A program made the position numbers and the translations under genes. A stretch of 64,000 nucleotides of DNA from Erythroxylum novogranatense. Lineage: Eukaryota > Streptophyta > Magnoliopsida > Malpighiales > Erythroxylaceae. Each line of letters starts with the position of its first letter. Positions within the stretch are counted from its first letter, which is position 1. Below are positions 1-11,600 of this stretch, piece by piece. The stretch lies in the NCBI GenBank assembly GCA_029891385.1, contig CM057230.1, positions 55,283,414-55,347,413 of the forward strand. Reading direction: 5' to 3'. Below the pieces are notes generated by a model. That model had not been told where the DNA came from, did not search any database, and saw only the letters and a program-made list of their open reading frames with translations.

Positions 1-539
1 TGGTCTTCATTGCATATGTACAACATCAACCCTAAATGCAAGGCATATGTTACATGCATACTAGTCATAGAGGTGTTTGAATATCTTCTATCAGCGTCTT
101 TAATGTAGAATCTTAATCTTTTTTCCCTCCTAAAGGATGTAACAAGGACAACCATAGCCTTTATTCTAAAAAGGGACAAAGAAAATGATAGTTCTTATGA
201 AGATTCAAATCTAAAATTTTTGTGCCAGAGAAAAACTAATACATACTTGAAATGATATTAATCCTAACAGAAGTAGACTAAACAATTCCATTTCCCACTT
301 AAATGTTCCTGGATATCCTGGAAAGCTTGTCACTTAATTGTCATTTTTTAAAATTTCAGCTGATTCATTAACTAAACCATGAAGATAGGATACTTTTTTC
401 TCTCTATACATTTCTCTACTATTGTGCTAGATATAAGAGGAAATTTGGGTTTTATTCTAAATTTTGTTTTAATTTTGGTGTTCATGTTAGCATTTGAAGT
501 TGTTAAAATGGACCTCAAAAGGTTAGAAAAAAATCCATG
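1..539. other. AT-rich stretch without a recognisable gene
   Basis: I see no open frame or family signature. A short plus-strand match to the end of Copia RNase H near 360-381 is probably chance, because the neighbouring Copia remnant lies on the other strand. Confidence 0.4.
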
Positions 540-1007
540 TCAGTGTATTTGATGGAATCCTATCAATTTCGTCAATTGAAAGAATATTTTAAATATTTTT
601 AAAACATTATATTCTTTTTTTATACAATGTGAAACCTCAGGGTATAAGTTAAAGTTTAACTGAAAATTTAAAGAGCAAAATATACCTTTAGCCTTAAGGT
701 TATCATAATAGAGTATCAAAGGAGAAGTAAGTGGAATGCAATTATCTTTTAAAGAAATGTTAGTTAGAGTGTATGAAGTTATGTATGTTATTTCTTCACA
801 TACCATCTTATAAGATTACCTATAAAGAAGTGTAATAATTAGTGGTAGAGTGCTTGTAGTTAGAAAATTTGCCCAATCTGCATATAAGAAAGTATATAAA
901 TCAAAAGTAATGATGGAAGTGAAGTGTAGACCCATATTAATAGTTCCTTTTGACAACCATATGATAAGTAAAACCATTTTTAAATTCATAAAATTATAAG
1001 CATGCAT
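540..1007 (-). pseudogene. Ty1/Copia RNase H remnant
   Basis: Two minus-strand open stretches, 1007-816 and 806-540, follow the order of a Copia RNase H domain. The first contains GTINMGLHFTS and then YADWANF, corresponding to the family's G-L-x-Y/F strand and the catalytic D of S/Y-D-A-D-W. The second contains PLTSPLILYYDNLKA, matching the P-x-x-L-Y-C-D-N block. The frame is lost after this and the usual H-x-R-x-K-H-I-E block is not readable. This is the worn end of a retrotransposon pol gene. No LTR of its own can be defined, and it may be related to the minus-strand Copia at 9-12.3 kb. Confidence 0.55.
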
Positions 1008-1380
1008 AAACTAGGACACATAGCTAATTCTAAATGAAAGATCTAGGCATTTGAACAAAAGGTATTATATAGTTCCTTCAAGACTTCAAAAGTAATTTGG
1101 ATCTTTTAGAAGGTTGTCATTTGATGTGGTCTTGGTAAATTTTTTTCAAGCAATGTGTTTATAGGATTATAGTATACTATATTATACGTTGGCTCCTCTG
1201 AGTATAGTAAAGGCATAATATGAACGGTACAAATGAAGAGATGTCAATACCAAGTATTGAGAAATATTAAACAACAATAATAAAGAAAAAATAAAAGAAT
1301 TTAACAAGGTTCACCCAATGTATCCTTACATCTTTGAGAACAAAGTGATCAGATACCTAATAAAAACCCTAAAGACCATT
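1008..1380. other. AT-rich left flank of the TAT Gypsy insertion
   Basis: There is no coding sequence. Around 1300-1345 a stretch resembling the R-U5 part of plant Copia LTRs is visible, so the Gypsy element may have landed in an old Copia LTR. This is inferred by eye only. Confidence 0.3.
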
Positions 1381-1385
1381 AGTAT
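1381..1385. repeat. Target site duplication AGTAT, left copy
   Basis: AGTAT directly precedes the LTR start TGGTCGGG and recurs at 8372-8376, just after the LTR end. Confidence 0.8.
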
Positions 1386-1617
1386 TGGTCGGGTCGGCGG
1401 TGTTGGGCCCGGACCCATGGGCTGATCGGTCCATTCTTCAAAGATCAATCTCCTACCTAATTGCTATGTCAAGCCCGAGCCCGAGCCCGATCCACACTCT
1501 CCACAGCCCGTTAGCACGAGAAAACCTTCCATGTAGAGGTAGAAGTCTACGTGAAGACTTAACCCTAGTATCCATCCCATATATAAGGTATGATTTCATC
1601 ATGATGAAGGTACGCCA
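1386..1617 (+). repeat. Truncated 5' LTR of the TAT Gypsy
   Basis: This stretch repeats the first part of the 3' LTR (7927 to about 8168), including the segment ending GATGAAGGTACGC. It then jumps directly into gag coding sequence. The remaining LTR, the primer binding site and the start of gag are missing, so a deletion removed them. Small differences from the 3' copy include a missing 14-base block near 1417 and an extra 6-base repeat near 1476. Confidence 0.8.
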
Positions 1618-3421
1618 GGTCTTGCAGTCTCGGCCGGACAATGAATATGTTCGCACGGTAAGCATGCACAATGCATCAAAGATGACGACCGATCACCACC
1701 CTACCGAAGCCCTAGAGAAAATCGTGGACGACCGGATAAACGCAGCAATGAGCTTCAGTCCAGATCGCCCGACGGCACAGTACAACTCTCCCTTTACTCC
1801 GGAAATCTTGGATAGCCTCCAGGCGCCTGGTACCAAAATACCGACGCCTGAAAAATACACTGGAAAGATCGACCCCCTGGACTACCTACAGCACTTCCAG
1901 TCCATGATGAATCTACACTGCGTCCCGGATGGCATTCAATGTAAGGCTTTCTGTACGGCCTTCCAAGAGGGAGCTCAGCGATGGTTTAATAGCTTGCTCC
2001 CGAGCTATATCACATGTTTTGAGGATTTCAGGTTATTATTCCTGAACCAGTTCGCCACTAGTAAGCAGCCACAGAAGACAGCTTTGGAGGTAATGCAACT
2101 GACTCAAGGAAGAAACGAAAGCCTACGGGAGTTCATCACTCGGTTCAATAACGAAGCGGTCGAGGTCCCCGACCTTACTTGCTCGTCCATGTTGGCAGCA
2201 CTTATGAGCAATACGAGGGATGAGGAGTTCAAAAAGTCATTGGCTCTCGATCAGCCCCGATCTATTCAGGAGATCAGACATCGGGCAGACAAGTACATTC
2301 AGCTCGAAGAAGTATTAATGAATACAAAACGCCGGGCAGATGATCGGGGGCCGAGTGGTAGGGCAGATGAGTCTCACAAGAGACAAAGGGATCAGTCGAC
2401 CTGGAGGAAGCCGACTGGTCGGCAGTTGCATCACCAAGACTTCACCCCACTTAACAAACGATATGCGGAAGTATTGGCAGCTATGAGAGCGGATGGGGAA
2501 TCCATCCGAGAGCCCAATAAAATGAAGACCCCTTACAAGGAGAGGAACCCAAATCTATATTATCGTTTCCACAGAGACATCGGCCATGACACGGAGGATT
2601 GCTGGCCATTGAAAAAAGAAATCGAATCCCTTATCCAAAGGGGAAAGCTGGGTCGGTTTATAAAGTACGGACGGAATACCGATCAAGACAACGACAATAG
2701 GATCGGTCGACCGAACAGTGAGCGACAGCCATGGAGACGAAATGATAGAAACAACGGAGGGAGGAACAACGCGAACACAGAAAATCGACACGAAGAGAGA
2801 GGACGATCAAGGGAAAGAGACGGCAGAAACGCTGGACAGCAAGACGACCGACCGACTGGGGTCATTAACATGATATTTGGTAGAAATGCAGTGGGGGGAT
2901 CCATTGCTAAAGGGAGGGAGAGATACGCTAAACAGGTCGACAGAGGCTCGTCAACCAAAAAGTCGAGCGAGAACGACGGGATGATATCGTTCGACGAGTC
3001 TGACCTTGATGGTGTAAGTTGTCCTCATGATGACGCCCTTGTGGTAAATCTGAACATGGACGGTTACGAGGTGAAGCGGGTGATGATTGATACGGGCAGC
3101 TCAGTCTACTTGTTGTATTATGAGGCCTTCAAGCAGATGGAGGTACCAGAGGACCGACTACTGCCTATAGAAGGACCTATCAAAGGGGTAACTGGAGCAT
3201 CAGCCTACCCGTTCGCCCGAGTCCATTTAAAAGTGAAGTTCGGGCAAAAGCCGTGTCAAATAGAAATGGATGTTGAATTCCTAGTCGTGAAGTTTCAAGG
3301 GGCATACAATGCAATAATCGGGCGAGCTACCCAGAACGCCCTTAGAGCGGTCGTCTCTACCTACTACCAAGAGATGAAATTCCCAAGGCCTAATGGAATC
3401 GGTACTATCAGAGGTCAGTAG
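1618..3421 (+). pseudogene. Gag and aspartic protease of the TAT Gypsy
   Basis: The frame is open from inside the LTR to a TAG at 3419-3421. Its first residues are translated LTR and not real gag. The capsid-type gag domain lies at about 1930-2320 (motif FEDFRLLFLNQFATSK, then the L-x-Q-x-x-x-E-S-L-R-E-F block). A degenerate zinc-knuckle-like stretch, RFHRDIGHDTEDC, is near 2560-2605 with its first cysteine replaced by tyrosine. A long Arg/Asn/Asp-rich linker follows. The protease core VMIDTGSSVYLLYYEAF, with the catalytic D-T-G, lies at about 3080-3130. The frame continues after the TAG into the usual ARECY block, so that stop is a late mutation. Gag packages RNA and protease matures the polyprotein. 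Confidence 0.85.
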
Positions 3422-3844
3422 AGAATCGCTAGGGAGTGCTACTTAGCGGAAACGAAAACATTAGACGGGGCGGTAGTCCTGACGAGCTCTCTTGATGTGA
3501 GAGCCGATGAAGAAGAACGGAATGATGAAGCCCGCAGAGCAGAACTCGTTCTCCTTAGTGAAGACAGAGAAAGGGCAGTCGCTCGTTCGGAAGCCATCAG
3601 GAAAAAAGTGACCAAATTCTACAACAGAAGGGTAAAGCCGAGCGACGTAAAGGTCGGGGGATACGTCCTACGAAAAGCCGAGGCGGCTGGGAAACATCCT
3701 GGAAAGCTCGGACAAACATGGGAAGGACCCTACCAGGTCGTCAAGCAAGTCGGGCATGGCTCTTACAATCTACGCGATGCAAATGGAAAAATTCTACCAA
3801 GGCCATGGAACTCTAGAAACCTAAGGCGTTCTACCAATAGATAA
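3422..3844 (+). pseudogene. Protease-end stub joined to integrase C-terminus
   Basis: After the stop, ARECYLAETK (the start of the protease-to-RT linker in this family) is followed within about 50 bases by integrase tail sequence. The tail includes KVTKFYNRRVKP, VLRKAE and GKLGQTWEGPYQVVK, and ends with PRPWNSRNLRR, the conserved end of Gypsy pol in this lineage. The breakpoint is near 3480-3497. Reverse transcriptase, RNase H and the integrase catalytic core are all lost. The 115-residue frame starting at 3497 is a fragment and not an independent gene. Confidence 0.8.
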
Positions 3845-4028
3845 GTTTTACTTTAGTTAGTCTTTGCTTATTACTGTTTTTTGTATACAACACGTGGGAA
3901 CCTTTTTCCTGTCCCTGCCAGACAGGTGTTTTAACGGCCCACACCCTCATTATCATCAATAAAGGGGTTTTCAGATTTCTTGGCAATAAAAGGTTCCATT
4001 ATATGTGGCAAAGAGTAGAAAATTCAAT
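3845..4028 (+). other. Untranslated spacer after pol remnant
   Basis: There is no coding sequence. This is element sequence between the pol stop and the minisatellite. Confidence 0.5.
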
Positions 4029-4815
4029 CCGCCATCGCCCGGCATGTCCATAGATCTACTACGGTCGGTCGGGTCGCCAAGATAAGATTCTTGGGACCCT
4101 CGCTCGCCATTGCTCGACATCTCCATAGATCAACTACGGTCGGTCAGGTCGCCAAGACAAGATCCTTGGGACCCTCGCTCGCCATCGCTCGACATCTCCA
4201 TAGATCAACTACGGTCGATCGGGTCGTCAAGACAAGATCCTTGGGATCCTCGCTCGCCATTAACATAGATCGACTATGGTCAGTCGGGTCACCAAGACAA
4301 GATCCTTGGGACCCTCGCTCGTCATCTCCATAGATCGACTACGGTCGGTCGGGTCGCCAAAACAAGATTCCTGGGACCCTCGCTCGCCATTAACATAGAT
4401 CGACTACGGTCGGGTCACCAAGACAAGATCCTTGGGACCCTACTCGCCATTAACATAGATCGACTACGGTCGGTCGGGTCGCCAAGACAAGATCCTTGGG
4501 ATCCTCGCTCGCCATCGCTCGACATCTCCATAGATCGACTACGATCGGTCGGGTCACCAAGACAAGATCCTTGGGACCCTCGCTCGATATCTCCATAGAT
4601 CGACTACGGTCGGTCGGGTCGCTAAGACAAGATCCTTGGGATCCTCACTCGCCATTAACATAGATCGACTACGGTCGGTTGGGTCACCAAGACAAGATCC
4701 TTGGGACCCTCGCTTGCCATCGCTCGGCATCTCCATAGATCGACTATGGTCTGTCGGTCGCCAAGATAAGATCCTTGGGACCATAGCTCGGCCTCGACTA
4801 TAGATCGATCTCAAT
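4029..4815. repeat. GC-rich minisatellite, about 11 copies of a 62-75 base unit
   Basis: Units contain CATAGATCGACTACGGTCGG, then GGGTCGCCAAGACAAGATCC and TTGGGACCCTCGCTCGCCAT. They alternate between two spacer types, one with ATCTCCATAG and one with ATTAACATAG. The TTGGGA anchor recurs near 4090, 4164, 4238, 4307, 4369, 4431, 4496, 4569, 4635, 4699 and 4774. Open frames through the array simply follow the repeat. It sits just beyond the end of the antisense gene. Confidence 0.85.
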
Positions 4816-4963
4816 ATCGGCCGGCCATGAGCGACTTTGCTAAATTCCGTCATGGATCGAAAGCAAAGAACATAAACATGGAAGATAATTTCGAAAAAAC
4901 AAAAGACAAATGAGTTGTTCATTCCTTAAATCTGTCCTGGCCACAAGCCCGACCAGGTGAGCT

Positions 4964-7148
4964 TCAAAAATCAGCAGAAGGAGAGGTTTGAGCAATCGGG
5001 GGAGTAGGAGAAGCCTCGGAGGTCGGCGGATGCCCGGGAAAAGCCTCGGAAGGGGGTGGCACAATCAGAGTATGAGCAGCACCCGGGGGAGCAACCGAAG
5101 GAATATCCTCATGAGGAAGCTCTTCCTCTTCGGAGCTGAGGTCCAACTCTTCATCCGGAACAATGCGCCGTTCTCCCTCGGCCCTCGCCCTCATATCCTC
5201 TAAAAAAAGGCCGAGAGCTATAGGAAGAAGCGGCTCAGCATAATCTTCAAATGAGGGGCACTCCGACCCCTCAAGAATGTGAAGCTCGTGGCCCCTCTTC
5301 AGAACCGAGAGAGCTATGTCACAGGCAAGCTCTAAACACTCCTCGTTCAGAAACCGCCTCTTCCACCGCTTGATCGCTCCAACCCGCTGCTTCTTAATAG
5401 AGCCCCGCATCTCCTGCAGTGCGTTCTCGGCTCTATCCCTACCCTCCACTGCGGAATGGCAATCCTTGCGATATAGCTTACTAAGCTCCCGCTCCGCCCT
5501 CACTGTCTTCTTCATCTCGTTCCTCTCCTCCTCCCCCGATGCCAGTTGGGCCTTCAAAGCACCCATCGTATCTTCCCGGGATTTCTTCTCCTCTTCCAAG
5601 GAAGTGTTTTGAGCCTGGAAGAGGTCTCTCTCCTCCTTCACCCCCGAAAGCTCGTCCTTCAAAGCCTTGTTCTGCTCATGGAGATCCTGGACTTCCTAGT
5701 CCAGGGTCTCCAGACGCTGCAGCACTGCAAAGGACGTCACCGCGCTCCGTATACCAAGACGAACGAGCTGAGACCCCAATTCCAGGTTACTCTTCTTGTC
5801 CATAATCCGCTCGTCCGCGGGGGGAGTAATCCTCTCGGCAAGGTAACGGGACACTTCAAGGTCCCTGATCGAGGCATCCTTGGCCAACTTGATGGCAGGC
5901 TCCCACTGCCCAGGGTTAGTAGCTCGGCCCTTCCCCTTGCCTTACTTCTCTTTCTCTTTCCCGCCTCGACTTGACGGATCGGATGGTTCCGAGTCGAACC
6001 AACCTCTTCCTCTTAAGAGGAGGTTCCACCTCCTCCTCCTCCTCCTCTAACATAATTGCTCACCACGCGCTGACCGGCACCATCAGCAACGACCCCGAAG
6101 CAACAGGGCGATCTCCGACAGGCGGAAGATCCGACGACACTACGGAGGGGGCCAACCCCACAGGAAGAGCGACACCCTCACCAGTCTCCGCCTCTCTCCC
6201 ATCTTTCTTCTGGGCGGCCTACCTCTTGGACTTAGAAGGTTGGGAAAGCCCGGCGAAATCCTCTATCCTGACCATGGCTGCACAGCAACAAAACAAGTCA
6301 AAAAAACAAACGAACAATAAAAATTGCAATAAGAAATTCAGCCACGAGGGCTCAACCAGACGGGACGGTCTCCTCTCCTAGCCCGCTGATTTGCGGCGGG
6401 GGGACGTGTAAAAAGGAATCGGCACAAGCTCCCCCAAAATACCCCTGGACGAGCAGAGCGAATCATATCGACCGAGCTCCTTTATGTGCCCGACCACCTC
6501 CCATTCTTCTCTACTAAGGGATATGGTCGACACGTCATTCCACTACTCGGCCATAGGATACCTCCATGGCCGGCACTCAGAGGAGGATCCTGGGGGCTTC
6601 ACAAAGAAATATTTAGTTCGGTAGGAAGAGATTTTTGAAGGTGTCTTGGCCGGGCGATATCGGGCGTCTCTATACTGTAGAAAGGGGATCCCAGCCCCAA
6701 AGCTCGGACTATGGCTCATCCTCAAGAAATGACGCAAGATGCCAATCGCGGGCAAACGACCGAATTGATGGCACAGTAATGCTAGACCATTGATAAACCT
6801 CCAACTATTTGGAGGAATCTGGCTCAGCATCAGCTGATAGGCGATGCACACCTCATCGATAATCGGGGCGTATGGGAGCCTCATACCACCCACCGAGAAA
6901 AAACTATCAGAAATGGCGAAATATCCACCCAAGTTACTATGGATTCGCTTGTTCCTCAGGGCCAGCCGGGGTCCCCAAGACGTGGGGATGTTATATCTAA
7001 GGATCGACCGATTCAACTCCCCTACGGTTATCGTTGATTCATTTCTCGGCGGCGCTTCCACAACCAGCCCATCCTTCCTTTCTTTCATCGATACTTCTTC
7101 AACACCCTCCACCAGACTTCTAGAACTAGTCGTCGACATGCTTACCAA
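4964..7148 (-). pseudogene. Antisense accessory gene of the TAT Gypsy (PF04195-like)
   Basis: Read on the minus strand, this is one decayed gene. Exon 1 starts with ATG at 7148 and encodes a globular domain with GGMRLPYAPIIDEV, PPNSWRFINGLALLC and RHFLRMSHS, the hallmarks of the plant 'putative gypsy-type transposon' domain (PF04195). An in-frame TAG occurs near 6541. An intron is likely at about 6370-6280, with an acceptor TTGTTGCTGTGCAG before CCATGGTCAGG. The rest encodes an acidic/basic linker and then a long coiled coil (ELSGVKEERDLFQAQNTSL), ending in a Pro-rich tail at 4964. Further stops lie near 6226, 6062 and 5695, with a frameshift near 5945. Antisense frames of this sort are known in TAT elements; their function is not known. 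Confidence 0.75.
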
Positions 7149-7352
7149 GAAGAAGATTTTTGGAAAGGAAAGCTTTAGAAGAGGGAATGAAGAAAAAGGA
7201 CGTACCTATTTAGTGATGGGAAATGGGGAAATCGGACGACGGAGCGAAAGAAATTTCTGGGAACCGTGAACGAGAAAGAGCAAGTGAAAGCAAAGCGTAA
7301 GCTCGAGAGCGAGAGCAAAAGGTAAAAAACTCTGCAACTCCCCGACTCTGAG

Positions 7353-7361
7353 TACTTATAG
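7353..7361 (-). promoter_or_regulatory. TATA-like box of the antisense gene
   Basis: The minus strand reads CTATAAGTA about 205 bases upstream of the ATG at 7148, with an ATTGG (inverted CCAAT) about 30 bases further upstream near 7384. Placement suits an internal promoter for the antisense gene. Confidence 0.45.
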
Positions 7362-7910
7362 AGGGCCGGTAGAAGGAACACCCAATCAAAGCTCGACACG
7401 CAGAGAAAATCCGAGCAAGCCCCGAGCCAAGGAGAATTAGGGTTGTTCAAAATTCGGAGTGGCGCGACAGTTGAAATGACGTACGGGACATCTGCACAAC
7501 GATTACAAGGACGATATGTTTCAGATTCTGAAAAGCTATCAGAGGGCACACGCCGTCAAACAATAAATGCTTCAAGTACTTTCACACACCCACCAATGAT
7601 GACCACCTGACCTGCTTTAGCGCGAGCTGTCGCGCAATAAGTGCCGAGGCCGATCAGTTGGGGCACTCAGCCGACCGATCCTAGTACGAGTAGTCACGCG
7701 CAACCAGTCAGCATCCGATCGATCGGGACTGTTCGAGCCGTCTCGTATACGAGCTACAACGACAATGCCCAACCGATCGACTACTTCATAATCTGTTACA
7801 CAGACGAGCTACATCTCAATGTCCGACCGATCGTCCCAATTACGAGTCGTCCTATGTACGAGCTACAAAACTTCTACATACTCCTCCAACCCTTCTCTCC
7901 GCTCAGACTC

Positions 7911-7922
7911 GAGGAGTAGGGG
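7911..7922 (+). other. Polypurine tract of the TAT Gypsy
   Basis: GAGGAGTAGGGG lies four bases before the 3' LTR start, as expected for plus-strand priming. The stretch 7362-7910 holds the antisense promoter region and no other gene. Confidence 0.65.
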
Positions 7923-7926
7923 CTTA

Positions 7927-8371
7927 TGGTCGGGTCGGCGGTGCTGGGCCCGGACCCAGTCAAAACAAGCCATGGGTCGATCGGTCCATTCTTCAAAGAT
8001 CAATCTCCTACCTAATTGCTATGTCAAGCCCGAGCTCGATCCACGCTCTCCACAGCCCGTTAGCACGAGAAAACCTTCCATACAGAGGTAGAAGTCTACG
8101 TGAAGACTTAACCCTAGCATCCATCCCATATATAAGGTATGATTTCATCATGATGAAGGTACGCATAATCGTAACCCTAATTTTTCCCGGCTTATGGCAA
8201 TCCCACCTTCACCAAAAGACTGACTTGAGCGTCGGAGGGGCTAATCGGGACACAACCCCCGACGTGCCTTTCTTTGTTTTGCAGGAACTTCAGATCGAAA
8301 CTCTTACGTGAAGCAACCGACTCATGGATCCAAACGGCAACGTACAGTTCAGCCAGAATCCGACAGAACCA
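7927..8371 (+). repeat. 3' LTR of the TAT Gypsy
   Basis: This LTR is 445 bases long, begins TGGTCGGG and ends GAACCA. It contains CCATATATAAGGTATG near 8126-8141 as a likely TATA region. The 3' boundary is fixed by the AGTAT duplication at 8372-8376. Confidence 0.8.
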
Positions 8372-8376
8372 AGTAT
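8372..8376. repeat. Target site duplication AGTAT, right copy
   Basis: Matches 1381-1385. Confidence 0.8.
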
Positions 8377-8999
8377 CTATCATCCTTTAAATAGGAAAAC
8401 TGCCATAGATATGATATGGGACATAATCATCTCCTGGATTATTTGTAGCACTACATTTACATAAATCTTTCTAGTTAGAAACATAAGCATAAAATATGAG
8501 CATAAACATATTTATGCTCTAAGTTGTGTACTTCTTGATACTTTCTTCTTGAGGAAGACAAGAGAATAGACAAGCACATATTTCAGGCCTTATGCTCCTT
8601 TGTAATTACTTTATTTTATGTTATGCCTTCTAAGTTAACCATGTATCAAGATATGTCTCCACTTTGTCTTTGAAGAACATGCCTTAGTATATAACTTTGT
8701 GTTAGGCATTCAAATAAATACTCCAAGATTACATGCCCATATATATGAATCATATATAATAATCTCAATCTTAGAATATACATATCACATAGGTTACATA
8801 GTAGCCTTATCTAACATTTAAAGACATTGATCAAATCCCAATAATAGTTAAACTTATCCGTTGTAAGCAAGTTTGTCAACATATGAACTACATTCTCAAA
8901 AGCATGAACCTTCTTTAACAAGATATGATAAAATGCAATAAAATCGCTATTCATTTGAACATCACATTTGCATGCTTAGGTCTAGTATGATATACTTGA
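8377..8999. other. AT-rich stretch, probable 3' flank of a minus-strand Copia
   Basis: No open frame is visible. By position this would be the 3' untranslated region or LTR of the decayed Copia to the right, but no LTR boundary could be placed. Confidence 0.35.
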
Positions 9000-9887
9000 T
9001 TCTTTTCCAAATAAGTGATATTTTAGTTTTCATAGTATGTTTAAACTCCATCTTATTTAATAACCATTTTTTTCACTAGCCTTATAAGTCATAGAGCTTC
9101 CTTAGTAGCTTTAGCTACCACCATATACTTTGCTTCATTTGTAAATAAGATAACTATAAGATGAACTATTGATTCGCAACAAATAGGCCTTTATGTAAGA
9201 GTAAAAATATATCATGTGGTAATCCTTATGTTATTTACATACTTTGCATAGTCTCAATCTACATATCTAAAACAAAAAATCACCTTACTGAATGCTAAAC
9301 ATAATTCCATAGTTTGTAGTACCTCTTAAGTACCTAAAATTCCATTTGACTACTTCCCAATGATATCTTCAAGGTTTTTCCATAAACTTACTAATTTGAC
9401 TAATAATATAAATTAATCAAGCCTAGTACAAATTATCATATATATAAACATCTAACAGCGTTAGCATATAAAACTGTAGAAATATCTTCAATCTCTATGC
9501 ATGTCTTTAGCCATTAATCGAGGAAAATTTTCAAGTGATTTGTCAATAGAGTACTCATTAGTTTATCATTGCTCATGCCAAATCTATCGAACACCTTCTC
9601 AGTATAATTGAATTAATAGAACCATAGTTTTCTAGATCTCTTATCCTTATGAATCTCTACTCTAAAAATCTCCTTGGCAACATCCAAATTCTTTATATTA
9701 AACTCTTATGTTAGTGATGTGTTACATTCATTCACATCATGCTTACTTTTGAAAGTAATTAATATATTATCTACACATAGCAGTAAAAATAAAAGAGCCA
9801 TCAATAAGGTTTTTAACATATATAACAACCATACTCACATCTCATATAGCCAATTTATATCTAGTAAGAGTTAAACTATTTATAACA

Positions 9888-10127
9888 TTACTGTGAAGAG
9901 TGCTTTATCCCATAAGGTAACTTCCTTAATTGACAAATCAAGTGCTCCCCTCTAAGTTGAATAAATCCTTTTGACTGTTCTATATAAATTTTCTTCTCTA
10001 AATCGTCATAAAGAAAAGTTTTCTTCACATCCATTTTCTCTAAGTGTATGTCCAGAATAACTACTAATACTATCGTTATCTTGATGGAAGTATGTTTGAC
10101 TATAAGAGAAAATCTCATCATAATCAA
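9888..10127 (-). pseudogene. Copia reverse transcriptase fragment
   Basis: This is the longest open piece of the decayed Copia, 79 residues. It carries the first RT block, with Q/E-MDVK and F-L-x-x-D-L-E-E-x-I-Y, the Q-x-x-G-F segment and the L-x-Y-G-x-K-x-S segment. The catalytic Y-V-D-D block is not in an open frame. It is not a functional gene. Confidence 0.75.
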
Positions 10128-11600
10128 TCCTTTTCTATTGTGAATTCCCTTTTGTCAATAGGTGAGGCATATGTTTTTCCCCTTCTTTTTATATTACTAT
10201 TGGATTCCTTTTGTACATCCGTCTGCATGTTATAGACATTTAGGAAGCTAAATAGCTCTCGTATTTGGTGATTATCTAATGACTTCATTTCCTTTCCTCT
10301 ATAATAACATCAATCCATGTATCTTCCTCTTGGCTATTCACAACCTCCTAAAAAGTAGTTAGATCTTTATTATTGATATAAGTGCAAAAGAGACTTCCTA
10401 ACCATGCTTGTTTTGAGGTCTAATGATTCATTTAGCTCTATTTGTGGCTATAATATGATGCTACTTTATGCTTAAAATAGTTTTTTAAGCTTCGAAACTA
10501 GAACTTTCAATCCTTGTAACATTTACAATAGGTTTTTCTCGTTCTAAATGTATTTCTTTTAGAGTAGTATTACTTCTTGATGAATTGTGTACAACATCTC
10601 CGTATGTATATTTCAACATAGAGTACTCATCATACGTCACATCCCTACTGATCACTATTTTCTTTAATACTAAATTACAAAACTTGTATCTTTTGACAAC
10701 TTGTGGATAGCCTATGAAGACACATTTATTTGATGTCTAAGTTTGACCTCTTATCTTTGGAATCATGAACATAAGTGAGACAAATAAAAAATTTTAACCC
10801 AAAAAATAATCAAATTTATTCCTTGTCCACACTTCTTATATAACTCTTCAATCTAAAACCTGTAGTGATTAGCTGATGAGATGGCATATCATACTCATTG
10901 ATTTCTCTTATAGACTTTTAAGAAGCCTTGTATTTAGTTTTAAACACAGTCCTTTTAGTTATTGATCTATTCATATGCTTTGAAATGCCACTTTTCTATG
11001 GTGTCTTGTAAATGGTAAAATATGTCTAGATATCATGCTCCTTCCAAAATTTTTAGAATAGTGAGTTTGTGTAAATACTGATATCTACTCACAAGTACTT
11101 ACACTTTTTACCTTTCAACCTCTAGTTTCCAAAATTTAAACTTAGAAAAGACTTTAAAAAAATTTTGGTTTCATAAATGTACACAAATTCTTTTTTTAGA
11201 GAAATCATTAATAAAGGTAATAAACTTCACCTTAAGTCTCGTTCCTTTAAATATAGCCAATGCTTATTCTTATCAATTTTATAACTAAAATCATTTACAT
11301 GTAAAGTGCCTAAAGAAATCAAATTCTCTCTCATTTTGGTATATGATTAACATCACTCAATATTCTAACAATACCATCTTGCATCTTAATTTTGACTTGT
11401 CTTAATCCAACTATTGCATAAGTTTTATTATCACTCAAGTAGATAAAACCAAAATTGCTTGACTTGTATGAGTTAAACTTGTCCTTGTTTTATGTAATGT
11501 GATATGAACATCTAATATCTAGAATATCTTAGCTTGTAAGTTGAATTTTTGAAACATATAGCATAATCTAAGTCATCCTTCTACATTACTTTAACAAACT

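Larger units (their letters stand above)
1386..8371 (+). mobile_element. TAT-lineage Ty3/Gypsy retrotransposon, internally deleted
   Basis: The two ends share a start TGGTCGGGTCGGCGG (1386 and 7927) and the right end closes with GAACCA at 8371. AGTAT is directly repeated outside both ends (1381-1385 and 8372-8376), which is the 5-base target duplication expected of a Gypsy insertion. Inside are gag plus aspartic protease on the plus strand, the far C-terminal part of integrase, a GC-rich minisatellite, a decayed gene on the opposite strand, a purine tract and the 3' LTR. Reverse transcriptase, RNase H and the integrase core are missing, so the copy is defective. The antisense gene and gag type point to the TAT group; that assignment is from family knowledge, not a tree. 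Confidence 0.85.

Noticed and set aside
359..382. Plus-strand ADSLTKP, like the end of Copia RNase H
   Set aside because: The neighbouring RNase H relic is on the minus strand and no further plus-strand similarity is seen, so it is likely chance.
4091..4922. Repeat-encoded frames on both strands at the TAT minisatellite
   Set aside because: They follow the repeat unit and have no other support.
5316..6381. Plus-strand open frames opposite the antisense gene
   Set aside because: The minus-strand translation has domain matches and coiled-coil pattern; the plus-strand ones do not.
8324..8371. ATG followed by a frame that looks like a gag start after the LTR
   Set aside because: The AGTAT duplication and the GAACCA end place this stretch inside the 3' LTR, and the frame stops soon after.
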